From Candidatus Thiodiazotropha sp. (ex Myrtea sp. 'scaly one' KF741663) (GTDB lineage: Bacteria; Pseudomonadota; Gammaproteobacteria; Chromatiales; Chromatiaceae), in the NCBI GenBank assembly GCA_025655555.1, contig JAHXIQ010000003.1, positions 372,001 through 436,000 on the forward strand: 64,000 bases of DNA. Direction: 5' to 3'. Of the stretch, positions 30,569 to 39,168 are shown piece after piece. Positions within the stretch are counted from its first letter, which is position 1, and each line of letters starts with the position of its first letter. Position numbers and translations under genes: made by a program. The notes beneath the pieces are model-generated. The model did no database searches and was not told the DNA's origin. It saw nothing but the letters and a program-made list of their open reading frames with translations.

Positions 30569-30740
30569 ATGGAAATCAAATGAATCATCGCTGTTCTTCG
30601 TGCGCTAGTCAGGCCGGTGCCGAAATCATTTCTCGGCATCCTACTCTTGCCCGCTTCGTAGTCAGTTCATCGCAAGCTTCCGCCACCCAACTAGTCACTA
30701 AAAGGGACGCGCTAAAATGCGCTCACCCCTTAGCTAAGTG
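30380..30740 (+). repeat. Triplicated cassette, copy 3 (361 bp)
   Basis: Follows copy 2 directly. The only differences seen are three adjacent substitutions in the attC stem (GCGCGCGCCCC in copies 1 and 2, GCGCTCACCCC here). Confidence 0.92.
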
Positions 30741-30746
30741 TTAGGC
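30685..30746 (+). repeat. attC site 6
   Basis: R'' ACCCAAC and R' GTTAGGC; stem altered relative to attC3 and attC5 by the three substitutions. Confidence 0.88.
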
Positions 30747-30756
30747 AATAAATCAA

Positions 30757-31254
30757 ATGTCTAGGAAAAGAAAAACAAGAGGCAGTCCGTATGTGGATCA
30801 TCCTAGGTATGGAGATAGACCTATAGATTCTGGCTACAATTATAGTGAAGATGAAGTAAGAAATAGTTATTGGGGATATCGGCGAGAAGATATATTTATT
30901 GAAACAGCTATTCCGGCTGACCTAGAAAAACAAAATTTTCCTACTTTCCCTAGGAAGCTGTATGTCGATATCAGAAGAAAGTGCATTCAGTGTGAAAGGT
31001 GGTTTATATTTTTTGCGAAAGAGCAAAAATATTGGTATGAAGAACTTGGCTTTATAATCGATGCCGATTGTGTCAAATGTGTTGAATGCAGAAAAAAGGA
31101 ACAAGGTATTAAACAGCTGATATCGGAATACGAAAAATTACTAAAAAACACTTCTCGCACAGAAAGTGAGACAATAAATCTTAAAAAGATTGCGCAAGAA
31201 CTTTATGAATTCGGGTATATCAAGAATAAACAAAAGGTTGATAGCATTGCCTAA
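30757..31254 (+). CDS. Cassette 7 zinc-ribbon protein
   Basis: A 165-residue protein with a central treble-clef-like zinc ribbon: CIQC at RRKCIQCERWFIFFAKEQ and a second pair CVKCVEC followed by RKK, the pattern of the probable zinc-ribbon family whose members carry an AKEQ(K)xWY motif (here AKEQKYWYEE). The N-terminal 60 residues are polar and Arg/Tyr-rich; the C-terminus is helical. Nucleic-acid or protein binding is possible. The cassette is AT-rich relative to the chromosome. The stop lies in the R'' box of attC7. Confidence 0.8.
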   Translation: MSRKRKTRGSPYVDHPRYGDRPIDSGYNYSEDEVRNSYWGYRREDIFIETAIPADLEKQNFPTFPRKLYVDIRRKCIQCERWFIFFAKEQKYWYEELGFIIDADCVKCVECRKKEQGIKQLISEYEKLLKNTSRTESETINLKKIAQELYEFGYIKNKQKVDSIA

Positions 31255-31320
31255 CAAAGCGCTTCTACGGAAAATTTGCTCGCTGGCGCTCCCAAATTCC
31301 CGCAGAGCGCGGCGTTATGT
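31249..31320 (+). repeat. attC site 7
   Basis: R'' GCCTAAC, arms around GCGCTTCTACGG and CCGCAGAGCGCGG, R' GTTATGT. Confidence 0.88.
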
Positions 31321-31336
31321 TGCATAGGGAAGAATT

Positions 31337-31453
31337 ATGAAATCTGAAATTATCTATGTGGAGCTAAAGACTGGTTATAGTGATAACGGACCGGCTTGGA
31401 TTGGCGTTCCAGCTTATTCAAAATCTAGAGCAACAATCTATTTTAATGCATAA
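31337..31453 (+). pseudogene. Truncated cassette 8 gene
   Basis: A 38-codon remainder (MKSEIIYVELKTGYSDNGPA and WIGVPAYSKSRATIYFNA). The start matches a frequent small conserved protein of cassettes and chromosomes that normally continues past IYFNG. Here it ends where AAAAACCGGGACAG, a sequence associated with Y1-transposase elements, begins. Its own attC is therefore lost. Confidence 0.7.
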
Positions 31454-31583
31454 AAACCGGGACAGATTTATTTAATGAGTCAGACGGGTTTGAAATGGAA
31501 ATATTAAGGAGTGAACATGCCAAGGATTGGGAATCAAACGCAAAATCAATGGGTCAGACTCGATTGATTGATGATTTTTGCCT
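31454..31583 (+). pseudogene. Debris of a second Y1-transposase element
   Basis: Contains GGGACAGATTTATTT, an AAGGAG ribosome site and a 16-codon start MPRIGNQTQNQWVRLD at 31517-31567 in the position of a Y1 transposase N-terminus, then the right arm of the inverted repeat. No catalytic part remains. From here to the malate synthase stop at 31648 I see nothing else. Confidence 0.5.
31545..31582 (+). repeat. Right arm of the inverted repeat bracketing the cassette array
   Basis: Partner of 27846-27884, in opposite orientation. Confidence 0.75.
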
Positions 31584-31647
31584 AAAAACCGAGTCAGAGA
31601 GCAATTTCTTCTAATATAGTCTCAAGACCCGTCCAGGCACCAACAGT

Positions 31648-33822
31648 TTATTGTGCGAGTCTTGCTTTCAGCTCTTTTCGGCGCTTATGTAATGTCGGCT
31701 CTGTGTATCCACTGGTTGTTTCTCGACCCATAAAGATCAGGTCTTTTGCCGCCTGGAACGCAACTCCCTCGTAGGTTGGTGACATATTTATATAGTGATT
31801 GTCCGTTTCGTTCTGAATATCAACAATCTTGGCCATTCTTTTAAGCGTTGCAATCACTTGGTCTTCGTTCGTGATGCCGTGATGCAGCCAGTTGGCGATG
31901 TGTTGGCTGGATATGCGCAGGGTGGCGCGATCTTCCATCAAGCCGATATTGTTCATGTCGGGGACGGTGGAGCAGCCCACGCCCTTATCAATCCATCTCA
32001 CCACATAGCCCAATATACTCTGGGCATTGTTATCCAGTTCCTGCTGAATCTCATCGGCGGCCAGCGTACGATCCACTATTAACGGGATCGTGAGAATATC
32101 ATCCACACTGGCCGGTTCACGTTCGGCCAATTCTTTTTGCAGTGCATTGACATCAACCTTATGGTAGTGCATGACATGCAAGGTAGCGGCTGTGGGTGAG
32201 GGCACCCAAGCAGTGTTTGCTCCGGACAATGGATGACCGATCTTTGTCTCCATCATCTGCTTCATCTCATTCGGCATGGCCCACATGCCTTTACCGATCT
32301 GCGCTTTTCCCTGGAAACCGCAGGCCAGACCGATATCCACATTGGAATCTTCGTAGGCCTGTATCCAGGTGCTGTTCTTGATCTCTCCCTTGGGGGTCAT
32401 CGGGCCGGCTTCCATGCTGGTATGAATCTCATCACCGGTACGGTCGAGGAAACCGGTATTGATGAAGACCACCCGTTCACCGGCGGCACGGATACAGGCC
32501 TTCAGGTTGACGCTGGTGCGGCGTTCCTCATCCATGATGCCCATCTTCAGGGTAAAGGGTTTTAGATTGAGCACTTCTTCGATTTTTCCGAACAGGGTGG
32601 CGGCAAAGGCGACTTCTTCAGGACCGTGCATCTTCGGTTTGACGATATAGACACTGCCGGTTTTTGAGTTGCGAACAGTGTCGTTATTCTTGATATCGTG
32701 GATGGCGATCAGACCGGTCATCATGCCGTCCAGGATGCCTTCGGGGATTTCTTTGTCATCACCGTCCAGCACGGCATCAATGGTCATCAGATGGCCCACA
32801 TTGCGTACGAAGAGCAGGCTGCGACCGGGCAGTGTAAAACGCTTCCCTGTGGGAGAGAGATACTCGCGGTCTGGATTGAGTGTTCGTGTGATGTGCTTTC
32901 CGCCTTTCTCGAGAACGGCGGTGAGGTCACCTTTCATGAGACCGAGCAGATTGGCGTAGATCAGTGTTTTATCGGCAGCATCGACAGCGGCTACAGAGTC
33001 TTCACAGTCCTGGATGGTGGTGATTGCCGCTTCCAGCACCACATCTTTCACACCGGCTGGATGGGTCTTGCCAATGCTGTGATTCCGGTCGATCTGCACA
33101 TCAATGTGCAGGTTGTTGTTGCGAAACAGGATGCCGGTGGGGTTGTCGGCATCACCGTTATACCCCACAAACTTTTCCGCTTGGGCGAGGCTTGTGGTGT
33201 TGCCGTCGGCCAAAGTGATAATCAGGGTGCCGTCTTTGACTTGGTACTGTTTAATCTCTGCATGGCTGGAATCAGCAAGCGGCACGCTCTCATCAAGAAA
33301 GTTCATGGCGTATGCCACAACTTTTGCCCCACGCACAGGGTTATATCCACCGCTCATCTCTGCGCCTTCGGATTCATCAATGACATCGGTGCCATAGAGC
33401 GCATCGTAGAGGCTACCCCAGCGGGCATTGGTGGCATTGAGTGCATAGCGTGCATTCATCACGGGTACTACGAGTTGTGGCCCGGCCACCGCTGTGATTT
33501 CCGGATCCACATCACGGGTGGAGATGATGAAGTCATCGCCCTCGGGTAGCAGATAACCGATCTGTTCGAGAAAGGCTTTATAGGCCTGATGGTTGTGAGG
33601 TTGGCCTCGATGCTCAAGATGCCAGACATCAATCTGACTCTGGAGCTGATCCCGCTTCTCCAGCAGCGTTCGGTTCACAGGTCCCAGTTCCTGGAGTATC
33701 TGTTCCAGGCTGTACCAGAAGTCATCAGGCTTGATACCCGTACCCGGTGCGATCTCATCTTTTACCAGGTTATAGAGAACATTTGCGATTTTCAGGTTGC
33801 CAACTTGTGTACGTTTGGTCAT
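31648..33822 (-). CDS. glcB: Malate synthase G
   Basis: Condenses glyoxylate with acetyl-CoA to malate, closing the glycolate and glyoxylate pathway. At 724 residues it has the size of the G isoform. Characteristic stretches include [66 protein letters not shown] with the active Arg region, [18 protein letters not shown] and [12 protein letters not shown]. It is the last gene of the glcD-glcE-glcF-binding protein-glcB run, 46 bp after the preceding gene. Confidence 0.97.
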   Translation of the reverse strand: MTKRTQVGNLKIANVLYNLVKDEIAPGTGIKPDDFWYSLEQILQELGPVNRTLLEKRDQLQSQIDVWHLEHRGQPHNHQAYKAFLEQIGYLLPEGDDFIISTRDVDPEITAVAGPQLVVPVMNARYALNATNARWGSLYDALYGTDVIDESEGAEMSGGYNPVRGAKVVAYAMNFLDESVPLADSSHAEIKQYQVKDGTLIITLADGNTTSLAQAEKFVGYNGDADNPTGILFRNNNLHIDVQIDRNHSIGKTHPAGVKDVVLEAAITTIQDCEDSVAAVDAADKTLIYANLLGLMKGDLTAVLEKGGKHITRTLNPDREYLSPTGKRFTLPGRSLLFVRNVGHLMTIDAVLDGDDKEIPEGILDGMMTGLIAIHDIKNNDTVRNSKTGSVYIVKPKMHGPEEVAFAATLFGKIEEVLNLKPFTLKMGIMDEERRTSVNLKACIRAAGERVVFINTGFLDRTGDEIHTSMEAGPMTPKGEIKNSTWIQAYEDSNVDIGLACGFQGKAQIGKGMWAMPNEMKQMMETKIGHPLSGANTAWVPSPTAATLHVMHYHKVDVNALQKELAEREPASVDDILTIPLIVDRTLAADEIQQELDNNAQSILGYVVRWIDKGVGCSTVPDMNNIGLMEDRATLRISSQHIANWLHHGITNEDQVIATLKRMAKIVDIQNETDNHYINMSPTYEGVAFQAAKDLIFMGRETTSGYTEPTLHKRRKELKARLAQ

Positions 33823-33868
33823 TTAAAAAAGCCTCGATAATGGGCAGGTATAACAAGTAAAAAAGCAC

Positions 33869-34765
33869 TTAGGCCGGACCACTCTCCGGTGGTAATACGG
33901 CACAATTTTCATAGGGGTGGCGTTGGGTAATCAGGCCACTGAAGAGATAGACATCCAATAGGTGATCATAGGCGGCTTGGTCGATTTGCGGGTCAGGCGA
34001 CCAGTTGCCCATACGCTGATAGGTCGAGATGGTCTGGACCAACACCTCCCGGTCGATATTGGGAAAGAATGACGCCTCCAGTGAGGCGATCTCCTCCGCG
34101 GAGGTTTCAAGGACAAAACGGCTGGCCTCTCGATAGGCCTGCATAAATGCCTTGGCCATGTCGTTCTGTAACCACTCTCGGGTGGCACAAAGACTGCTGA
34201 AAGCCACAGGGCCGACGATCTCTCCCACCGAGGCAACTACATGACCCAGACCCTCCTTTTCCAACTGCTGAGGAAATGGCCCCTGTTGATGCACATAGTC
34301 TCCCTGGCCGTCTCTAAAGGCCTTGTCCATGGCTTCCACACTGCCGGCGTCTGTGATCTTTACGCATGACTCATCGACACCAAGCTGGTTCAGGGCGTAA
34401 CGGAACATGGCCAGTGGCTGAAACAGATGATCAACCAGAATCTCTTTGCCGTTCAGTTGCTCCCAACTGAAATCGGGGTCGGGTTGTCGGCCGGCGATGA
34501 AGAAACCATCCAGACGGTTGATCTGGGCAAAGTGCACAATATCGATAGTCTGGCTCTGCTCCAGTTCGGCAAAGCTCGTCGCTACTGCGGACTGGGCGAG
34601 GTGAACCTCTCCGTTGCGGATGGCATCCGGCACAGTACGCTCGGGGGTTGCTACGCTGTAGTTGGCTTCCAGTCCTTCCGCCTTGAGGAAACCTCCACTG
34701 ATGGTGGTAAGCAACGGTGAGTAAAAGGCCGAGTGGCGTAGGGCCATGATGTTGATCTTTTCCAC
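33869..34765 (-). CDS. NMT1/THI5-like substrate-binding protein without signal peptide
   Basis: A 298-residue protein with the periplasmic-binding fold of the SsuA/THI5 group: HSAFYSPLLTTISGGFLKAE at the start, AIRNGEVHLAQSAVATSFAE, and LNGKEILVDHLFQPLAMF in the hinge region. There is no signal peptide, so it should be cytosolic, and no transporter genes are adjacent. Its place between glcF and glcB (6 bp after glcF) implies co-expression with glycolate oxidation. A ligand-binding accessory or THI5-like enzyme role is possible; function unassigned. Confidence 0.8.
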   Translation of the reverse strand: MEKINIMALRHSAFYSPLLTTISGGFLKAEGLEANYSVATPERTVPDAIRNGEVHLAQSAVATSFAELEQSQTIDIVHFAQINRLDGFFIAGRQPDPDFSWEQLNGKEILVDHLFQPLAMFRYALNQLGVDESCVKITDAGSVEAMDKAFRDGQGDYVHQQGPFPQQLEKEGLGHVVASVGEIVGPVAFSSLCATREWLQNDMAKAFMQAYREASRFVLETSAEEIASLEASFFPNIDREVLVQTISTYQRMGNWSPDPQIDQAAYDHLLDVYLFSGLITQRHPYENCAVLPPESGPA

Positions 34766-34771
34766 GAGGCG

Positions 34772-36004
34772 TTATTTCCTGTGATTTTTTTGCATGGCTT
34801 CGTCGAGTAACTCGATCCAGTGTTGTACGGGAATCTCCGATTGGGATGCGAGGTGTAGTTGGCAGCCGATATTGGCAGTGGCAATCAGTTCGGGCTTACC
34901 CCCTGTCAGACTGGAGAGTTTCTGTGTCAGCAATTGTTGTGACAGCTCCGACTGCAGCAGAGAGTAGGTGCCTGCAGAACCGCAGCAAAGATGGCTGTCA
35001 GCAACAGGGGTGAGCTTGTAATCGAGACGCTGCAGAATCGCCTCGACAACACCGGAAAGCTTTTGGCCGTGTTGCAGTGTACAGGGGGAGTGAAAGGCGA
35101 TGGGTCTGCCACCACCCTGGATAGAGAGTGGCGTCAGATCCTCTTGCGTCAGTATTTCACCGATATCTCGCGCCAGCGATGACACGGTCGCTGCCTTATC
35201 CGCATAGGCCGGGTCATGCCTCATCAGGTGGCCATACTCCTTGACCATCGCGCCGCAGCCGCTGGCGGTGATGACAATGGCCTCTGCGCCAGCCTCGATA
35301 TGTGGCCACCAGGCGTCGATGTTGCGCCGCATGGCCAGGCGAGACTCATCCTGAGCAGAGAGGTGATGGCTGACAGCACCGCAGCAACCGCTCTTGGGCT
35401 CGCTGATCAGAGAGATACCGAGCCTGTGCAGGAGGCGCGCTGTGGCAGCATTGGTGTTGGGTGTGGCGGCTTGCTGAGCACAGCCTTCCAATACCAGCAT
35501 TCGTCTTTTATGAACGGTTTCAGGTCGAATTGTCCTTGACTGAATGCTTGGCAGCTTTCGCCGCAGATGATCCGGCATGAAGATGCTGGCGGCCCTGCCT
35601 AAGGTTAGTAAGAACGCAAAGCGACTAGGATAGGGCAGGAGTTTTCGCAGACCGAGACGTTTGAGTCTCTCAGTAAGTGGGCGTCTCACTTTACCCTCAA
35701 CAATCTCCCGGCCGATATCAGCCAGTCGGCCGTATTGAACACCGGAGGGGCAAGTCGTCTCGCAGGAACGGCAGGTGAGACATCGGTCCAGATGCTGTTG
35801 CGTTCGATGTGTGGGGATTTTTCCCTCAAGCACCTGTTTTATGAGGTAGATGCGTCCACGCGGCCCATCAAGCTCATCGCCGAGGATTTGATAGGTGGGG
35901 CAGGTAGCGGTACAGAACCCACAATGTACGCAGGCACGTAGTATCTTTTCGGCTTCCTGGCCTTCGGGGGTCTCCAAGTAGGTTTTTACAATCGATGTTT
36001 CCAT
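34772..36004 (-). CDS. glcF: Glycolate oxidase iron-sulfur subunit
   Basis: The Fe-S subunit passing electrons from GlcDE to the quinone pool. Two 4Fe-4S motifs are visible: CVHCGFCTATCP at residues 25-36 and CLTCRSCETTCP. Two CCG domains follow, with SGCCGAVSHHL and HLCCGSAGTYS. Length (410 residues) equals the Escherichia coli protein. It lies 3 bp after glcE. Confidence 0.96.
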   Translation of the reverse strand: METSIVKTYLETPEGQEAEKILRACVHCGFCTATCPTYQILGDELDGPRGRIYLIKQVLEGKIPTHRTQQHLDRCLTCRSCETTCPSGVQYGRLADIGREIVEGKVRRPLTERLKRLGLRKLLPYPSRFAFLLTLGRAASIFMPDHLRRKLPSIQSRTIRPETVHKRRMLVLEGCAQQAATPNTNAATARLLHRLGISLISEPKSGCCGAVSHHLSAQDESRLAMRRNIDAWWPHIEAGAEAIVITASGCGAMVKEYGHLMRHDPAYADKAATVSSLARDIGEILTQEDLTPLSIQGGGRPIAFHSPCTLQHGQKLSGVVEAILQRLDYKLTPVADSHLCCGSAGTYSLLQSELSQQLLTQKLSSLTGGKPELIATANIGCQLHLASQSEIPVQHWIELLDEAMQKNHRK

Positions 36005-36007
36005 GCC

Positions 36008-37072
36008 TTAGAGCTCCGCGTACATGCGACCGGGATTAAAAATACGCTGAGGATCAAAGGCCAGTTTTAGCCGTTGATGGAGATCCATGGTGGTCTTGGG
36101 GAGCGGTTGAAAAACCTGTCCCTGGCGGTCACCTCCACGGAACAGCGTGGCATGTCCGCCGAGTTCACCAGCAGTTTGAAAAAGCACCTGTGGTTGTAAG
36201 TCCGTTCTGATCCAGCGCAAAGCACCACCCCAGTCGATCAGGCATTTATCCGGAAAACTGTCACTGGGGGTTGAGGACGGTACTGAGATACGCCATAGGT
36301 CGCCGCTGCCCTGGAAAAAAGCGTGTTGGTGCTCAAGCATTTTTTTCCGCCAGAAGGTATTGCTGTTATCGACCATGTCACCGCCTATTGCATGCCGGGC
36401 AGCTTCGACCGATGTTGTCGCACCAGAGAGGCGAATGTAAGCCCGCTCACCATCACAAACCGCAGCAGACAAGGGAATGGGCTTGCCGGACCAGGCATTA
36501 AATTGCTTGAGTGCGTTTTCTGCGGAGCTGGTAATGGCCAGGGTGATCTCACTGGCTGGGATCGGCAGCACTTTGAGACTGATGTCGAGGATCACCCCCA
36601 AGGTTCCCATGGCGCCGGTCATCAGCCGGGAGACGTCATAACCCGCCACATTTTTCATCACCTCGCCGCCGAATCTCAGTATCTCACCACGGCCGTTCAG
36701 CACGCGTGTTCCAAGAACAAAATCTCTGGCAGAACCGGTATAGGGGCGGCGAGGACCTGAAAGACCAGCGGCGATGGTACCGCCGAGGGTTGCATGAGCG
36801 CCGAAATGGGGCGGGTCAAAGGGTAGCATCTGGCCTTTTTCAGCAAGGGCGGCTTCGATCTCATGAAGTGGTGTACCGCTGCGAGCGGTGATCACCAGCT
36901 CTTTGGGTTCATAACTCAGGATACCCTGGTGCGTGGTAAGGTCCAGCGGTTCTCCTTGTGGTGATCTGCCGAGAAATCGCTTGGTGTTTCCCGCCTGAAT
37001 GTCGAGTGTCTGCTGCTCGGCCGCTGCTGAGACAACCTGCTCCTGGAGTAACTTCGTCTGATCTCCATTCAT
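36008..37072 (-). CDS. glcE: Glycolate oxidase FAD-binding subunit GlcE
   Basis: A 354-residue flavin subunit, needed with GlcD and GlcF for glycolate dehydrogenase activity. The FAD-binding PCMH-type region includes ELVITARSGTPLHEIEAAL, PPHFGAHATLGGTIAAGLSG and LRFGGEVMKNVAGYDVSRLM. The start codon overlaps the end of glcD by 4 bp (ATGA), so translation is coupled. Confidence 0.95.
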   Translation of the reverse strand: MNGDQTKLLQEQVVSAAAEQQTLDIQAGNTKRFLGRSPQGEPLDLTTHQGILSYEPKELVITARSGTPLHEIEAALAEKGQMLPFDPPHFGAHATLGGTIAAGLSGPRRPYTGSARDFVLGTRVLNGRGEILRFGGEVMKNVAGYDVSRLMTGAMGTLGVILDISLKVLPIPASEITLAITSSAENALKQFNAWSGKPIPLSAAVCDGERAYIRLSGATTSVEAARHAIGGDMVDNSNTFWRKKMLEHQHAFFQGSGDLWRISVPSSTPSDSFPDKCLIDWGGALRWIRTDLQPQVLFQTAGELGGHATLFRGGDRQGQVFQPLPKTTMDLHQRLKLAFDPQRIFNPGRMYAEL

Positions 37073-38562
37073 GAGCTGGCCTCATCATCGTGTGGATGTT
37101 GATGGCTGCCCAGGGCACGATATTCAGAACAGCGCTTCGGCGTGGGGATGCCCTTACCAGGATTAAGCAGCTCGTCGGGATCAAAAGCGCGTTTGACAGC
37201 ACGAAACTGCTCCAGCTCTTCCGGCTTAAACTGGAAGCACATCTGGTTGATCTTCTCGATACCAACGCCATGCTCACCGGTAATGGTGCCGCCCACGGAG
37301 ACGCAGAGCTCGAGGATCTTTCCGCCCAACTCTTCGGTACGCTCCAACTCGCCCGGATTATTGGCGTTATAGAGGATCAGCGGGTGCATATTCCCGTCCC
37401 CCGCATGAAAAACGTTGGCTACCGGCAGGTTGTAGGTACGTGAGAGTTCCGCTGTCTTTTTCAGAACCTCAGGCAGACGATGTCTCGGAATGGTGCCATC
37501 CATACAGTAATAATCTGGCGAGAGGCGGCCTACTGCCGGGAATGCGGACTTGCGTCCCTGCCAGAAGCGCAGGCGTTCGGCCTCATCGTTGGCGGTACGG
37601 ACTTCGGTGGCGCCTGAGGCCTGCAACAGTTCCCGCACAGCCAGAATGTGTTCGGAGACTTCCTGATTACTGCCGTCGACCTCACATAGCAGAATAGCTG
37701 CTGCGTCGGTGGGATAGCCTGCATGTACGAAGTCTTCAGCTGCCTGTATGGCGGGGCCATCCATCATCTCAAGACCTGCCGGGATAATGCCTGCTGCAAT
37801 GATCTCACCCACTGCGGTTCCTGCCTTCTCAACATCATCGAAGGCGGCAAGCACTACTTGTGCCCGCTCTGGCAGTGGTAGCAGCTTGACTGTTACCTCC
37901 ACCACCACACCGAGCATGCCCTCAGAGCCGATCATTAGCGCCAAAAGATCATAGCCTGGGCTATCGAGTGCATCAGAGCCGATGGTGATGAGTTCACCCT
38001 CGACAGTTACCACTTTGAGTTTAAGCGTATTGTGGACAGTCAGGCCGTATTTAAGGCAGTGCACGCCCCCAGAATTCTCAGCGATATTGCCACCGATGGT
38101 ACAGGCAATTTGTGAAGATGGATCGGGTGCGTAGTAGAGGCCGTCAGGTTTGACAGCGTCAGAAATTGCCAAATTGCGGACCCCTGGCTGCACCCGGGCC
38201 GTTCGGTTGACAGGATCAATCTCCAGGATCGACTTGAGCCGGGCCAGACTAAGGACCACGCCTTTTGCCAAGGGCAGGGCGCCTCCGGACAGTCCGGTAC
38301 CCGTACCTCGGGCCACAACAGGTACGTCATGCTCATGACAGAGACGCATGATTTGCTGTACCTCATCGACGGTGCGGGGTAGCACGACAATCAGAGGCAG
38401 TTGGCGATAGGCCGAGAGCCCGTCGCACTCGTAGGGATGTAAATCCTCGTTTTCGAAGAGGATAGCCTCGGAGGGCAGAAATTTACCGAAGGCCGAGAGG
38501 AGGGTGGTTTTGTCCACCTTTAGCTGAGCGCTGTCTGTCTGCTGTTGTGAATGCAAACTCAT
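37069..38562 (-). CDS. glcD: Glycolate oxidase subunit GlcD
   Basis: The catalytic FAD subunit oxidising glycolate to glyoxylate. The 497-residue protein has the FAD domain (VPVVARGTGTGLSGGALPL, CTIGGNIAENSGGVHCLKYG) and the C-terminal oxidase domain with HAGDGNMHPLI and GTITGEHGVGIEK. It opens the glc operon, transcribed leftward. No regulator GlcC is in the neighbourhood. Confidence 0.96.
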   Translation of the reverse strand: MSLHSQQQTDSAQLKVDKTTLLSAFGKFLPSEAILFENEDLHPYECDGLSAYRQLPLIVVLPRTVDEVQQIMRLCHEHDVPVVARGTGTGLSGGALPLAKGVVLSLARLKSILEIDPVNRTARVQPGVRNLAISDAVKPDGLYYAPDPSSQIACTIGGNIAENSGGVHCLKYGLTVHNTLKLKVVTVEGELITIGSDALDSPGYDLLALMIGSEGMLGVVVEVTVKLLPLPERAQVVLAAFDDVEKAGTAVGEIIAAGIIPAGLEMMDGPAIQAAEDFVHAGYPTDAAAILLCEVDGSNQEVSEHILAVRELLQASGATEVRTANDEAERLRFWQGRKSAFPAVGRLSPDYYCMDGTIPRHRLPEVLKKTAELSRTYNLPVANVFHAGDGNMHPLILYNANNPGELERTEELGGKILELCVSVGGTITGEHGVGIEKINQMCFQFKPEELEQFRAVKRAFDPDELLNPGKGIPTPKRCSEYRALGSHQHPHDDEASS

Positions 38563-38583
38563 GCCTGATTATGTCCTGGTCAG

Positions 38584-38997
38584 ATGAATCTTAGTAGCAA
38601 AGACCCAACCGCCATTCGAGGCGCTGGATCATTTGTTTCATCAACATTGGCGATCATGTTGACGATTGATTGTTATCATCTGCCCAGTTGTATCAGCTAT
38701 CAACATCCATTTGATAGTGAAAATTGTGTTCCACCTGACAAGGGTTTGAGCCTGATGGAGATAACCAGTGATCTTCTTCGAATTTTTCACTGTGATCCAA
38801 CAAAGCTGTGTTTGATTGAACCGGGAAGATCTGTGGTAACGCGTTCACTCCTTTCAAGAGGAAACACTTATTTATTTTATACTGGTATCCAACCAGATTC
38901 CTTCGGAATCAGTTCAGAAGTACAGGATTCTAACCTCTCAATACGAATTGTGCAACGCACAATTACCCTTGTGTTGAATGGGATATACAACCAGTAA
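38584..38997 (+). CDS. Hypothetical protein (doubtful)
   Basis: A 137-codon frame divergent from glcD. The product has four to five cysteines, no signal peptide and no recognisable motif; an internal ATG at 38755 would give an 80-residue product (MEITSDLLRIFHCDPTKLCL...). Base composition is closer to non-coding than the neighbours, and no strong ribosome site precedes the first ATG. From its end to 39168 I see no gene. Confidence 0.35.
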   Translation: MNLSSKDPTAIRGAGSFVSSTLAIMLTIDCYHLPSCISYQHPFDSENCVPPDKGLSLMEITSDLLRIFHCDPTKLCLIEPGRSVVTRSLLSRGNTYLFYTGIQPDSFGISSEVQDSNLSIRIVQRTITLVLNGIYNQ

Positions 38998-39168
38998 GTT
39001 ACTCTAAAACAAGAACTATCGTATGCATCTAATATCCTGACTGTCTTAGCTAGTCAGTTGCACATTTGACAGGTACTACTATTGCACTGGCTTCAATTGA
39101 TGGTGAGGATATGAGACGCTAAGTGAGCTTTTCTATAAGACGTGTAACTTGTCCAGCGTGATGTCTTT

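Larger units (their letters stand above)
28016..31453 (+). mobile_element. Integron gene-cassette array without integrase (CALIN)
   Basis: Eight head-to-tail cassettes separated by seven attC sites. Boundaries follow the G|TT rule, and for each complete cassette the 5' end is complementary to the R'' box of its own attC: GTTGGGC with GCCCAAC, GTTATGC with GCATAAC, GTTGGGT with ACCCAAC (three times), GTTAGAGC with GCTCTAAC, and GTTAGGC with GCCTAAC. That is the signature of excised circles closing on themselves. Cassettes run 28016-28602, 28603-29208, 29209-29569, 29570-30018, 30019-30379, 30380-30740, 30741-31314 and 31315-31453 (truncated). All genes point the same way. No tyrosine recombinase is encoded in the window. 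Confidence 0.9.

Noticed and set aside
28016..31453. CRISPR array from the repeated sequences.
   Set aside because: Repeats are 361-bp cassettes and varied attC hairpins, not short regularly spaced direct repeats, and no cas gene is present.
27226..31640. Genomic island integrated at tRNA-Lys.
   Set aside because: No duplicated tRNA 3' end is found on the far side of the accessory block and no phage-type integrase is present; the cassette structure explains the block better.
32698..33549. Plus-strand 283-codon frame inside malate synthase G.
   Set aside because: It is the antisense shadow of a clearly conserved gene.
38998..39168. Short frame reading LTGTTIALASIDGEDM near 39077 resembling LTGSTFAL in the frame at 46920.
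   Set aside because: The resemblance covers about ten residues, the first frame is only about 20 codons with no start, and neither has a ribosome site.
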